This document shows, piece after piece, positions 32,830 through 43,999 of a stretch of DNA of 64,000 nucleotides (positions are counted from its first letter, which is position 1; every line of letters starts with the position of its first letter). A program made the translations under genes and the position numbers. Origin of the DNA: Hermatobates lingyangjiaoensis (Eukaryota; Arthropoda; Insecta; Hemiptera; Hermatobatidae); contig JAPFBL010001929.1 of assembly GCA_026182355.1 (NCBI GenBank), positions 2,348,001 through 2,412,000 of the forward strand, in the 5' to 3' direction. The notes below the pieces were generated by a model. The model ran no database searches. It saw nothing but the letters and a program-made list of their open reading frames with translations, and was not told where the DNA came from.

Positions 32830-34255
32830 AACATATTCCTACTATTATGTTTATGTGGCGAATATTGTATTATAAAAGATAGCTTTATTTTCTTTTTGAC
32901 TTCGTATTACTGAAGTAATGAACAGTAGTAATTCTTAAAAGAATTAAGTCTTTTAATTTGATGCATTTTTATAAGTTGATAGGTAACACCTTACTGGTTT
33001 TGTGATCGCTAGGTCACCAAGGGTGATATAACATAGCAACAGGGGGACGGCATAACCAGCCTGTGGTAGAATCAAGGTGACGGTTCTAGCCACTAACTCA
33101 AAATGTATCCACAAAGAGCGCTGAAATTCCTGGGAAAAAAAAAGAAAGGAAACGCTCACAAGAAGAAAATGATTGTTGAACACAACCTGAGAAGCCACAG
33201 AGATATCAAATGACAGTCATCGGTTTCTGGACTGTACACCACCTAAAGCTGTCAGCCTACAACCCAAACTGTACCTCAAAGAAACATATACGCAGAAGAC
33301 AACGTTCAAAACACCCTTCTTTTGAGATATAGGCTGAAATTCGTGAGCTTGCAAAGAACTCCAACTATAATACTTGGTTTAATTAATTGAAACAAAGAAA
33401 TATTGTAACGCAACCTAGTTGTTAATATTGAAATACGGCTCTAAAAATATTCAATATAAAGTAAGAGCAAAACTCTGAGCCGGAGCAACCTTAACGTAAT
33501 TATGACGGCTATAATATAAGAGAACTGGTAAATCTAATCAGTCCTTACGGTATACCATAGCGGAACCAAACTAAAACACTCGACCCTCGAGTTTCCATAC
33601 TTAAAATAACCTTATATCAAGTTTCCGTAATTTTTTTTCCTCCGTATAGCATAAATTATTATCCGAGTATTGGTAATCACAATAAGGGCAGAGTGAGACC
33701 GGATAGTCTAGGTACTCCAATTTAGTTATCTTAAAAAACTGTACCTTTAATATGCATAAACAATTATTATTACTATTATATAATTATTATTAAGTTATTA
33801 AACTAACTGCATACATCTATATTTGATGATTGTGACTGTGATTTAAAGTAAGGTTTGGCTATCCCCCCTTCTCATATGCCTACGCTACTCCAATATCATT
33901 CAAATCTTTTCAAATCGGCCACAACAGTATTCAGCGGTCTGACCCTACTAAACCTATGTTGGGGGTAGGCTGTATATCCTATGGACGTCTTCGACTGCCA
34001 TCAACATTTAGGTTAGGACTTTTTTTTTTTGTTCATTATAAGGTTTAATATGTATTAATAAGAGTGTTTATTAATTAAATGTGAAGTATGCTAAAGTAAG
34101 CGAAATTGAGATAGCCTAGCACTTCTAAAAAGTTTTAATGAGGGTATGTATGTATGTGGTACGTCTTGACATACTGTTAACCACTTAGCCTACCCTACCC
34201 ACCATTAGGCTACCACTTATAAGTATTACCAATTTCCTGACTTTTTTGTTTCCGA
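32830..34255. other. Gene-free DNA
   Basis: No supported gene; frames such as 32953-33198 lack motifs. 33845-34020 is slightly GC-richer without identity. Confidence 0.45.
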
Positions 34256-34261
34256 ACCTGC

Positions 34262-34433
34262 CTTGCTCTCTATACGTATAGGCTCGGGACCGATGGCTTA
34301 AAGTTTTCTCCAAGGAATGACAAGCTCAGATGTAACTCCCGCATGAATAAATCCAGGGCCAGAGTGAGTATTGAACCCTGGATCCACCAGTCCTGCAGTC
34401 AATACTGTACCACTGTGCTTACCTGGCCCCTAC
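34262..34433 (-). mobile_element. tRNA-derived SINE, 3'-truncated and diverged
   Basis: Minus strand: GGGGCCAGGTAAGCACAGTGG head (A box diverged), GGTTCAATACTC B box, central ATGAATAAATC block (minus strand GATTTATTCATGCGGGAG) and GGTCCCGAGCCTATACG. The 3' body is missing. Confidence 0.82.
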
Positions 34434-34439
34434 CTCTGG

Positions 34440-35555
34440 GGTACTAGAATTGTGCATAAATGTATATATTAGGACGATATATTGTAACATTCTTATTCAA
34501 AAGATTAACAATGCATTTGGTGGCCACATCTCCAAAAATGAGGTTCAAAACGAAAGCCAAAAAAATCCTGGTCAATAAACACACCGACTGCAAATAGCAG
34601 AGACCATCTTAATAAAACAACAAAAAAAAACCTCATTGAAACGAATAAATAATACAAGAAGAGCTCTCATCCTGTACAATGAAAGTATGACAGAAGTATA
34701 ACTGGGTGATGAGAGCAGTTCTAAATTTAGATTAGAAAAGTATAACTAATACAGATGAGAACAACAAACCCTGACCCTGACTGGGCAGACACATTTAGTT
34801 TTATACATTGCTTCTTTCATTTGCTTTATTACTGTATCACAGAGAAATCAGCAATCAATGGTTTTTTTTTTATATATAATCCAAGTTAATGTTGATAACA
34901 CAAATGTGCAGTAATCATTAATGTATTAAAAGACGGAAGCTGATTCAAGGTCAACCGAAATATAATATTAGTTTTATATAAGTTTAAAGACTAAAAAAGA
35001 AAAGAGTTATGCAGAAAGTATAAAAAAAAACCCTAAAAGTAGATCTGTTAAAAGGATCCATGTTGTATTATTTATGGGAAAAGTCTGGACATATCCCTCA
35101 TTCCATGACCACTACTGCAGAGGCTTAACGGCTTTCAAGCTAGACTAGAGGCGAAAAGTGTCGCTCATTTGTCATTTGACATCCATTTAAGCCATGGATA
35201 AGCAGCGTTACTTACAAGAGCCCCAACGGCATGTGCAATCACCCATCCAACTACTAACCTCACCCAGTGTTGCTTAACTTCGCTGCATAGTGTATTCAAC
35301 ATAGTTACAGCTTTCCACTCCTCATAACAAATTTTATTAAAAAAAACTTATTTCATAACAAACCTATTTTTTTGCTTTTTATAATATTTTAATAAATAAA
35401 ATCCGTTTGTTTGGAGGCTATTTCTATACTTCCAAATAATTTATAATACAACTTGAATTCATATGTAAATAAAAAATGACTGTTGGTTGCTCAGTGCTAC
35501 TTAATAAAGTAAATAAATGCACACAATAAATACTACCTAGTTACAATTTTACGAA
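34440..35555. other. Gene-free DNA
   Basis: No supported features. Confidence 0.45.
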
Positions 35556-35560
35556 TTATT

Positions 35561-35815
35561 TCAACTGATGAACAAAATAATGTAAATATAACTGTAAACT
35601 TGAGAAAGCCAACTTCTAATGGCAGGTCCAAACTTTTGTTTATAATATTTAACATTGAAAGTAAAGCAACAATTTAAAACCCAAAGTTTGGTAAAGTTGA
35701 CAAGAGTTGGTATAGAACAGGTAAATTCACCACCCTTACTTCTTAATGCCTCAATCAATAAGTTAAGTAGAGTATCAACAGGCACATTACTGAAGTCAGA
35801 CATAATGTCATAGTT
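35561..35815 (-). pseudogene. Penelope-like reverse transcriptase fragment (palm, motifs A-B region)
   Basis: The 80-codon minus frame starts SDFSNVPVDTLLNLLIEAL, matching the SLFTNVP motif A segment of PLE reverse transcriptases, and continues FTKLWVLNCCFTFNVKYYKQ and KFGPAIRS, the region before the MGSPLSP motif B. The Gly-Ser-Pro of motif B is replaced or frame-shifted (RSWLSQV). No catalytic YxDD box follows. A dead fragment. Confidence 0.72.
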
Positions 35816-36149
35816 TTAATTAATTGATACACCTTTAAATTTATTAATAAGATCGTATTATTTTGTAAAATTAGAATTGGAAATGGAAATAGAGCCAAAC
35901 TAAAGGAGTTTACAACCAAACATTTAGAAAGTTTATAACTAAATGCCTCTCTGAACTTAACATTTTCATTTCTCTTCAGTTAATTAATATTTATTTGATG
36001 CCTTCTAAATCAAAACTAAATCATCCATCATGACTCTAGAACTTAAATGGCTTTGATGTATTGATATCTGTATTTCCCTTAAGAGAGGAAATTTTAAAGA
36101 ATTTTCTAGTAAGTTGATTTGCCTCATTCCCAGTATATAAAATGCACTA

Positions 36150-36510
36150 TTGAGGTTGAAACTAAATGGAAGTTTACCCTTTCTGGATCGTCTTTTGAAA
36201 GAAAAAAGTAGACGGTGTGATGTTTACTGTTTATAAGAAGACCACTCATTTGGCTTCGTATATTCATTAATACTCTTCTCGCTCCGCTTATATTAAAAGA
36301 TCTCTATTTAGGAGTGGAGGGGGGGCATGAGAGCTTTTAGGATTTTTAGTGAGAGGTTATTGGACAAGGAAATTGAGACCATATCCTATATTGCTGCTAA
36401 ATTAAAGCACCTTGACCTTTTCATTGATAATATAAAGAAACAGGCTAAAAGTAACTCAAGTAATGAACATACAAGAGAAAGAACTTTCAAAACTGTTAAA
36501 TTACTTTAAC
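36150..36510 (+). pseudogene. Penelope-like reverse transcriptase fragment (palm end and thumb)
   Basis: Three frames combine: NGSLPFLDRLLKEKSRR (about 36165-36215), FTVYKKTTHLASYIH (about 36222-36268), SRSAYIKRSLFRS, then RAFRIFSERLLDKEIETI (36330-36383), the segment following the SNH...K motif in PLE reverse transcriptases. The order matches the family, but at least two frameshifts and a stop interrupt it. It lies about 350 bp from, and in opposite orientation to, the fragment at 35561. Confidence 0.78.
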
Positions 36511-36734
36511 TTCCTTTTAGTCGACATTCTTTTCCTGTTGAATGGTATTCAAGAATGGTGGAAATATAAACAGTTGATAAGTGAAGTATTTAATGAGTAG
36601 TAATGAAGAATGTGTGTACTATATTTCTTGGCACGATTTGAGTCTTAAGTATTATGAGCAAGCAGGTAAACGGAGGGAAACAAACATAAAAGAGCATAAA
36701 TATAGTGTTAAATGAAAGAAAACATCGAATCCTT

Positions 36735-36960
36735 TATGTCCATATACTAGTCAATTTCAACATTCAAAAAAACGTTTCGGACAGCTTTGACCATCATCAG
36801 GGAAGGGAGTCTTTACAGAGTTGTTAACTAGATTATAACTTAACTCAAATACTAATGAAAACTATCTAAATTGTTGAACAATTTAGTTAAAAACTCTGTA
36901 AAGACTCCCTTCCCTGATGATGGTCAAAGCTGTCCGAAACGTTGGAATTCTTCAGAATAT
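36735..36960. mobile_element. Family D foldback
   Basis: AACGTTTCGGACAGCTTTGACC through GGGAAGGGAGTCTTTACAGAG (36772-36824) is mirrored at 36893-36944. A TTGTTAACTAGATT-like spacer and TTGTTGAACAATTT block lie between. Confidence 0.88.
36910..36947 (+). ncRNA. Hammerhead ribozyme-like motif (family D)
   Basis: TTCC (36910-36913), core CTGATGA (36914-36920), extra T, stem II GGTCA/TGTCC with one T-T mismatch and loop AAGC, GAA, palindrome ACGT (36939-36942), T, then GGAA (36944-36947), perfectly pairing with TTCC. The mirrored copy has GAAACGT but lost stem I. Confidence 0.62.
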
Positions 36961-37140
36961 TTATTATTTATTGTGAGTTTGTAAAAAAAGAGAAAAAAAA
37001 TGGATATGAAGAATTGCTGGATATAAAAAACATTTGGTGAATTGCTTGATTTCTCACCAGAAAGGTGGAAAGCCATATTCAGAAAGTTTGAAAAATTCAC
37101 TCGCAAAATGACAAGAATAAAAATTGGCATAATTTTTAAC

Positions 37141-37385
37141 AAAATATATATATATATATATATATAATTAAAGTTTATCAGGATTGATAAACTTTAATTT
37201 TGTTTCTATTTGACAGTCGATACATTTATGAATTTATATATTTATATACAAGATTTCACATAAACACATGGAATAATAATCAACGTTCAAACCATAATAA
37301 GAAATGAGAAGAAAGATCTTAGTTTTTTTTCTGATTTCATATTATACTTTGGATGTTGATATATATATGTATATATAATTAAAAA
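37141..37385. mobile_element. TA tract and degenerate family 1 copy
   Basis: TA run 37143-37166, then AAGATTTCACATAAACACAT (37250) and a shortened, mutated arm lacking the ribozyme core, closed by a second TA run. Confidence 0.65.
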
Positions 37386-37389
37386 CTGA

Positions 37390-37840
37390 TTAAGTCCCAA
37401 TTTAATATTATGTAGTATTATTTTACTTGACGGTTGATATATTTCAGTGATATAAATCCATGCTTACAAAAAGAACGATGGAAAAATATTAGGATATTAA
37501 ATTTGTCTGCGGTTGTATTAATATTTCTTTTGAAGGTATAGTCATACAAGTTTATTGCAGTATTTGTATGGACACATTGGACCGTAATTCAATGCCTTTT
37601 GTAACAAGTAAATCATGTAGTACACAAAGCATTATAGAGAACGTGCATATTAGGAAGGATATGTTTGTTGCCTGCGGCGTATAAAACTTACTCAAGGAAC
37701 TGTCACCCTACAGTATTGACTAGTCAAAACTTAAGCAGAGACTATATCAAACGTCTCAAGTCTCTACTTAGCTATACATGTTCGAATCCTTTTTAGAAAT
37801 TTAAACCGTAGTAATGCTTTCAGCATTTTCAAAAGTGTGT
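37390..37840. other. Gene-free DNA
   Basis: No supported features. Confidence 0.4.
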
Positions 37841-37855
37841 AAGATTATATATATA

Positions 37856-38155
37856 TAAAGATTTCACATAAACACGTGAAATAACAATCAATGATCAAAC
37901 CACAATAAGAAATGGGAAAACAAGACTAAGATCTTTCAACCGTAACAAGTGGTCTTCGTCAGAGTCAGAAACCCAACTGAACACTAGATGCAGAAAACAT
38001 CTGGTGAGGAGTTTCAAGTCAAGTGAGGAGTCAACTCCTCACCAGATGTTTTCTGCATCTATTGTTCAGTTGGGTTTTTGACTCTGACGAAGACCGCTTG
38101 TTACGGTTGAAAGAACTTAGTCTTGTTTTCCCATTTCTTATTGTGGTTTGATCAT
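37856..38155. mobile_element. Family 1 palindrome with long inner arms
   Basis: Outer arms as in the other family 1 copies, plus an inner inverted repeat (ATGCAGAAAACATCTGGTGA and its complement) not seen in the others. The whole 300-bp structure is bordered by TA tracts. The minus-strand motif (37923-37980) is intact apart from one stem II mismatch. Confidence 0.88.
38071..38133 (+). ncRNA. Hammerhead ribozyme-like motif (family 1, stem III altered)
   Basis: TGGG (38071-38074) with CCCA (38130-38133), GACT (38080-38083) with AGTC (38119-38122), CTGACGA (38084-38090), extra A, GACCG/CGGTT, GAA. The stem III palindrome is AGAACT instead of AGATCT. Confidence 0.55.
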
Positions 38156-38179
38156 ATATATATATATATATATATATAT

Positions 38180-38539
38180 CATGATAAACGAAAAACGGTC
38201 CGGCAGGACAGATAACACTTAAAATAAACAGTGACACTTAGACTGAAACATAAAAAAGACTCACTTTTCAATATTTCGACCGTAATGGCAGTCGTCCTCA
38301 GGAGAAGAAGTGACTTGACGGAGGACGACAGTCAACAAAAGAACTCACTGGATTTTTTTTTCTTTGCTTTCGACTCCTTAGTTCCTTTTTTATTTTTCTC
38401 CTTTGCGGCATCACTACTTTAACCCTCACCCAGTGAGTTCTTTAGTTGACTGTCGTCCCTCCGTCAAGTCACGGTGACTTGGTCTCAGAGAGAGGGAGAC
38501 CAAGCACTCCGAAGATGCAACGTCAGTTTATTTTAAGTG

Positions 38540-38545
<6 letters not shown>
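38180..38545. mobile_element. Family J foldback
   Basis: Starts GATAAACGAAAAACGGTCCGG and has the GACACTTAGACTGAAACATAA segment; inner arms GTGACTTGACGGAGGACGAC and AACTCACTGG recur inverted at 38405-38475. Relatives at 41920-42095 and 47224-47300. Confidence 0.78.
38264..38307 (-). ncRNA. Hammerhead ribozyme-like motif (family J)
   Basis: Minus strand: CTTCTC (38302-38307), core CTGAGGA (38295-38301), extra C, stem II GAC/GTC with a 10-base loop, GAA, palindrome ATAT (38271-38274), T, then GAAAAG (38264-38269), pairing at five of six positions. Confidence 0.52.

Positions 38546-38590
<45 letters not shown>
38541..38590. repeat. (TA)n microsatellite
   Basis: About 24 uninterrupted TA dinucleotides at the right end of the family J foldback. 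Confidence 0.95.
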
Positions 38591-38879
38591 TTTTAAGATT
38601 TTTTTTAATGTATAGGTCTGGATTACATATGTACTATAAATATATTGATAAAGCTCCTCGACCAGTGATTTTTAAAGTTCAAAGTTAGGTTTCTTCAAAA
38701 ATTTGGTTGATATTCCGTGGATTTATTTGTTTTCACTCCTTATACTGTTAATAAATTGTTTTTAGCCTAGAAAATGTCAAACAATTTTTGGCGAAACGTC
38801 GGAGTATAAACAGGAAGCAAATTCTTTAGACCAAAAATATCCTCAAGAAACCCATCTTTAAACTGTATAAATATATGTC

Positions 38880-39065
38880 TTTATATACGAGTATGAGTTC
38901 AAAATTGAAGAAGCGTAACACACAGATGAAAAATACACACTTACCAACTAAAATGTTAAAAAACTCCGTCTTCAGGTGAAAAGAGAGAGGGAGACGGATG
39001 CCCAAAAATTTGAGTTTGTAAGTGTGTTTCTTTACTTTCTGTGCTACCTATCTTCAATTTTGAAC
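38880..39065. mobile_element. Family A-like variant foldback
   Basis: TTCAAAATTGAAGA at the left and TCTTCAATTTTGAA at the right bracket a diverged family A body (ACACACTTACCAAC, CCGTCTTCAGG, AGAGAGAGGGAGACGG). The core is readable as CTGAAGA on the minus strand, but the GAAA is lost. Confidence 0.65.
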
Positions 39066-39069
39066 TTTT

Positions 39070-40100
39070 ATTGTGGCCAGCTTGGATCGCCTTTCCGTTT
39101 CTACCTGTGATGGATCGTGTTTCTATTTCTACTTGTTTGGGTCATTCTACCTGTTACCACAAGTAAGAAAACTCTCACCTGTTTATAATCTAGTAATCTT
39201 GCAGTGTTTGCACGGTTGGTGAAAGACACCCATTCGACACCAACTTGTTAGTCTTATTAGGGTTATTTATCTCTAATAAAATATTTTGAAGGTAACAAGG
39301 GAACAAGTAATTAAGTTAGGTAGTGCTTTAGGAGATTTTGTAAATTGTATTATACGTTTATAGCTTTTGATAATGACCGCATAGAAGATTGAAATATATA
39401 GTTTATTAATAAGTAAATCATAAAGTTTTTTTTTGAGAGAAGAAATCATTGTTTTACTTTAATTCTTGAAATAGTGGGTTGGTCAAGTTAAACAGTGTGA
39501 CTATTATAAACTTAATTTTAATATTTACAGATTCTGTCAAATATAGTTTTCATAGGAATGTTGTGTTTGTTTTTAAAAATGATACAGTAAGAGGGCAGCA
39601 TTATTTATTAAAAGGTAAAAGGAGGATTATGCAAAGCTGGGATTAGGCAAAACATATCTGTGCGAGTCTGGTTGGCAAGATAGCAACTAGATAGGGCTAT
39701 TTGTAGCTGTTTGGCCACTAAACAATGCTTTCTCGTCTTTTATTCATATGGCTGTTTCTAAATATACCCATTCAGAACTGTGTTTATTAACACTGAAAGG
39801 AATCACGCTTGTTCTTTACTATTCTTGACCTCGCCAAAGCCAAACCAATTCCTTCAGAAATAAAAACCTCATTTATTCCAGTACTTCGATGTCAAGTTCA
39901 AACTCAATTTCCCAGTTAAACCTAATACACTAAAATACTTCAACTCCAAATTTAATCAATTTAATGGTTCGAATAATTCATTGGATGTGTATAAATGGAG
40001 TAAGAATTCATTTAAACCGCATAATTCATTCATATAATCGGTCATGATGGAGACACGAGTTAAACAATAGAATATTCTTGCAGTAATAGTACATCCCTGT
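39070..40100. other. Gene-free DNA
   Basis: No supported features. Confidence 0.45.
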
Positions 40101-40108
40101 CTATAACA

Positions 40109-40180
40109 GTGATGGCAAACTTATGACACGCGTGTCAGTGCTGACACGCAAGGTTAGTTTTGGTGACACGCATTCGTAAT
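40109..40180 (+). mobile_element. hAT-like transposon terminus
   Basis: CAGTGATGGCAAACTTATGA followed by ACACGCGTGTCAGTGCTGAC and a GGTGACACGC repeat resembles the widespread hAT terminal sequence (CAGTGATGGCGAACCTATGGCACGCG type). No second inverted end and no target-site duplication could be found nearby, so this is a solo or deleted end. Confidence 0.5.
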
Positions 40181-40314
40181 CGAAATATTTGTCAAATAAT
40201 ATTAAGACCGATTTCGACGTATTTATTGACTAAGTCCTGAATAACACAATGCCACCTCTTACATTCTCTCTGAAAAAAAGTACGCTTCAAGACATCACGA
40301 AATACTTTTACTGT

Positions 40315-40585
40315 CTCTACGGACACGAAACCTGTATCTAAGGACAGGAAGCCTGTATCTACGGACATCAAGCATGTGTTTACGGACATTAAGCCTCTAT
40401 CTACGGATACGAAGCCTGTATCTACGTATATTAAACATGCAACTACGGACACGAAATCTGTATCTACGAACACGAAGACTGTATCTACGGACACGAAGCC
40501 ATGTATCTACGAACAGGGATCCTGTATCTATGGACACGAAGCCTGTATCTACAAATACGAACTTTGTATCTACTAAGATGAAGCT
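40315..40585. repeat. 21-bp minisatellite, about 13 copies
   Basis: The unit GTATCTACGGACACGAAGCCT repeats with point differences. Since 21 is a multiple of three, three overlapping frames stay open (heptapeptide VSTDTKP on the plus strand, VSVDTGF type on the minus strand). There is no start context or upstream gene, so I do not call a protein. Confidence 0.9.
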
Positions 40586-40589
40586 GCTC

Positions 40590-41910
40590 TATTGACGACT
40601 GCTTTGTCGTGGGTAAAGACCAAAATAAGGGTTTTTGCTAAAAAATAACTTACTAAAAATAATTTGTTTAAAGCAATCCTGCTTTATATTAAATAAAAAT
40701 GATTGCAGTTAAAAATAAAATCAACTTTGTAGATGTTACGGTAGGTAACAAAAACTGGTTATAGCAATTCCATCCATATACATACATATCGCTTCTATCA
40801 ATTCAAGAAATTAGTACTAACCAATCCTATACTAAAAGAAATCCTATTCAACAGTAACAGTGAATGCCCACAACAGTGCAAAAAACTCAACAAAGAAGTT
40901 TATAATATATACAATGTATAAAAACATCAAATGTGAAACTCTTTTTAGAGAAAATGTCTCAACCAACAATCACTCATCAACAATAACAATTCTACCATCC
41001 TGTTAGACAATATTGTGAAAGAATACCTAAAACAAAAGACAGAAGCTTTCAAAACAACAATAAATCAACGGGAACAAAACAAAATCTACTATGACAATAA
41101 ATATTCTAAAAACACAAAACAAATGAATGCATACCACTTAGAATCATTTATAAGAATATAAAATCACGGCAGCTGGAGATAATGACACCTTTATAGCGTA
41201 TTAAGATTAATTATGAGGTCAGTACAAAGACAAATTTCTTAACGCAAATCAATTGACGAGGTACTTCTGATCTAAAGTAAAGACAAGCCTTATACATGGA
41301 TACAAATGCCCTCTTAGAATCTGTGAATTTCAAAAGAATTCGTGTCTCTCTGGAGAGTTAAGCGCATTATTTAGAAATCCTGGGATAACACAATCGTAGT
41401 AATGCTCGTAGTAATCGTAATTAACTTGATATAAAAAAATATTATTTAAGCAAAGGAAACAACACTACGCAATGAAATTGATAAAATTTTATATTTATGT
41501 ATCCTATCATAGAAACATATATAGGAGAAATAAATAAACTTGATATCCACTAACTTTCAGTATTTTCTAATTTTAAATGCATTTTTTTTTAATAAATTAT
41601 AGACTTGTGAACAATTTTAAAATTAAAAATAATATTAAACTTAAGTTCTTCTTAATTATGTTGCCTGATGATGGCGTATAACACTGAAGCATGTTCTAAT
41701 GTGAATAAATGTGAATGAAAAAACGGCATTTTTATAGTTGTTAATCAAAAAAGTGCAAATTCTATAAGTGCAAAATTGCAAAAGTGCAAAAGGTGAAAAA
41801 ACTACGAGGAAACTTACCTAAATATACAAACATTAAAAACAGATACTGTAAGATAAAATTTCTTGAAAGACTGTTCTGTATATACACGATTTAGTACTAA
41901 ATATTATATA
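40590..41910. other. Gene-free DNA with a possible PLE trace
   Basis: Around 41010-41150 the plus strand reads ILLDNIVKEYLKQKTEAFK and NKIYYDNKYSKNTKQMN across stops, faintly like PLE protein linkers. This is not strong enough to annotate. A CTGATGATGGCG word at 41676 lacks the rest of the hammerhead. Confidence 0.35.
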
Positions 41911-41919
41911 TATATCTGA

Positions 41920-42100
41920 TAAATGAAATGTGGTCCGGCAGGGCAGATCACACTTGAAATAAACTGTAACACATACAGAGAAACATAACAAAGACTCAAT
42001 GTTTAATATTTCGACCGTTATAGCTGTCGTAAATATTGAAAAGTTCGTCTCTGTTATGTTTCTTTCTTTGTGTCACAGTTTATTTTAAGTATATATATAT
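41920..42100. mobile_element. Family J copy
   Basis: GATAAATGAAATGTGGTCCGG start, mirrored GTAACACATACAGAGAAACATAA and TTATGTTTCTTTCTTTGTGTC segments, TATTTCGACCG core word. The centre has lost the CTGANGA core. A TA tract follows. Confidence 0.75.
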
Positions 42101-42114
42101 ATATTTAAAGAATA

Positions 42115-42350
42115 AGAAGATTTCACATAAACACATGAAATAACAATCAATGATCAAAACACAATAAGAAATGGGAAAACAATACTAAGATCTTTCAACC
42201 GTAACAAGCGTTCTTCGTCAGAGTCAAAAACCCAACTCAGTTCTTCGTCCCAACTGACAGTCAAAAATCCAACTGACGAAGACCGCTTGTTACGGTTGAA
42301 AGATCTTAGTCCTGTTTTCCCATTTTCTTATTGTGGTTTGATCATTGATA
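42115..42350. mobile_element. Family 1 palindrome
   Basis: Arms 42117-42230 and 42262-42350. Plus-strand motif: core and stem II intact, but stem I is gone. Minus-strand motif: stem I half GACT and core intact, with one stem II mismatch. Confidence 0.85.
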
Positions 42351-42351
42351 T

Positions 42352-42567
42352 TTAAAGAAATTCCGATAAGTTCTTTGGTCTAACTATAGCAGTAGGAAAT
42401 GGGCGCCAGGGATCGGTTGAGTTTATTAGTTTCAACAGGGTTGCAGATGGCTCTGGAAAGACATGCAAACAACCTCTTGGTACCTCCTCTGTATCCCTAT
42501 CCATCAACTTTGCTTGGTTGCCCTTTAAATCTGCTGACAGTACTAGTTTAGACTTAAATATAGTCAT
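42352..42567 (-). CDS. Unassigned open frame, possible exon
   Basis: A 71-codon minus frame with balanced amino-acid use and locally higher GC than its surroundings. No domain recognised. It contains a KLINSTDPWRPFPTAIVRPK stretch. It abuts a family 1 palindrome, whose edge supplies its stop codon. There is no clear splice donor. It could be a host exon or a transposon remnant; chance is also possible. Confidence 0.18.
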   Translation of the reverse strand: MTIFKSKLVLSADLKGNQAKLMDRDTEEVPRGCLHVFPEPSATLLKLINSTDPWRPFPTAIVRPKNLSEFL

Positions 42568-42599
42568 AATGTGTTTGTTTGTTTAATAACGTGAAGACG

Positions 42600-43400
42600 A
42601 CCTAAGAAGGCTCATTTTATAGCAGAGATAAGCAGTTGAGAGTGTACTGTTAGTGTGATAATAGTAACAGACCCATGGCAACTGTTTAGTTTGGTCGAGG
42701 AGGCACCGGCAGGGATACAAAAAATTTATTTCACCAGGCCCTTAGGGCTCAGCACTTACCAGCCTTATTTGCTCGACCAGGTTAGTGCTTTGAAAGGTAG
42801 CAGACAGATGTTTAGTTGAAATGGTAATGAATGTAATAAAAAACTAAATTGTAGTAAGAAGAACAGGGATTATTTATTCACTCTTGACTTTAAATGCGGT
42901 AGTAACTCTCTTCCTATACATTTAAACAGACCAGTATTTAAGGTCAAAGTAATACCTTACTAGGACAGTGGTTAATTATTCAGTAGGATCAATGTTGCAC
43001 GAGGTACCTGAAGATAGAGTGGTCGTGTAATACCTTTCCTCGTAGATAATTCGTTTGTAGCAACTCCAGGCTTGCACTGGATACCAATATAAAACAAGCA
43101 TTTATTCTTTCATGGCTGTATTTTAATTGCAACATTATTATGATGGATTATTATTATGAATTATGATGGATGAAAAAAAAATTAAAAATGTCAAAAACGC
43201 TCCAAAATTTTTAAATATTATTCTGATGTAATATTGCGTATCTTAGTAATTAGCTGATGTTATTTTGCATAGTTTGATGTAGTTTTTTTGATGCCGCTGT
43301 TTGAAGATGAAGTCTAAGTTGTCCTTTAGTCGATAAAGTTAAGTATAGATTGAATCTTCTGTTCATTAGGCATAGTAATCAATAAATGCTTAGCGCTATA
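42600..43400. other. Gene-free DNA
   Basis: No supported features. Confidence 0.4.
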
Positions 43401-43407
43401 TTTAGCT

Positions 43408-43960
43408 CTATTTAGAGGTATATAGCTGACGCATGCTAAAATTTAACAAACTGCATGTAATTAAAAGAGGGGTGTAAGTAAGCATGGTGTAAGCAGGGAA
43501 GAGAGGCTTGTTTGGTACCTCAGGTGGTAGGGCTTGGAGGGTTACTCTAGGGTGGTAGTGGACGGCAAAGCCGGCGGGCAAGGGTGAAGTATAGCTGGTC
43601 GAATGACCGGAGGCCTGAGGCCTTTGCGAGGGTGGCGATAAGGAGCGCAGGGTGACCCTGGGGTGGTAGTGGACGGTAAAGCCGGCCGGTAAAGACGTCG
43701 TAAAGCAGGCCAGACAGCCGGGGTTGTTGAGGGCCGGTGACAGAGGTCGGACGGCAGTCAGGGGCGTGGAGAGGCCCCGTCGGCGACTTGCCGTCCCCGC
43801 GCCGAGCTCACTCATCGGCCGACTGACCCCCACCAGGCGCCTCCCTCCCGCATTGCCACTTCTAGCCACTCATATGACCCCCAGGAGTCCGGAGAACCTT
43901 CACATTGTGTTTCTCTTAAGCCTTCCCGACATGCTGACGCCATTCCAATAACACGATATC
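43408..43960. repeat. CpG-rich island with 111-bp internal repeat
   Basis: About 450 bases of high GC with many CpG steps, sharply bounded by AT-rich DNA. A GGTGGTAGTGGACGG block occurs at 43551 and 43662 (111 bp apart), with AAAGCCGGC following each. The minus frame 43408-43869 (153 codons) therefore repeats a PAGF-VHYHPRVTL peptide; overlapping frames exist on both strands and I see no known domain. It may be a satellite-like or structured repeat, or an island of foreign origin. Confidence 0.55.
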
Positions 43961-43999
43961 GTATTAGAAGTACACGAAACCCTAACCATCTCCAAACAT

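Noticed and set aside
40192..40595. Repeat protein encoded by the 21-bp minisatellite
   Set aside because: Three overlapping frames on both strands are open only because the period is divisible by three; no start context, signal or flanking gene.
41676..41705. CTGATGATGGCG word as a ribozyme
   Set aside because: The downstream segment gives no stem II and has GAAG rather than GAAA.
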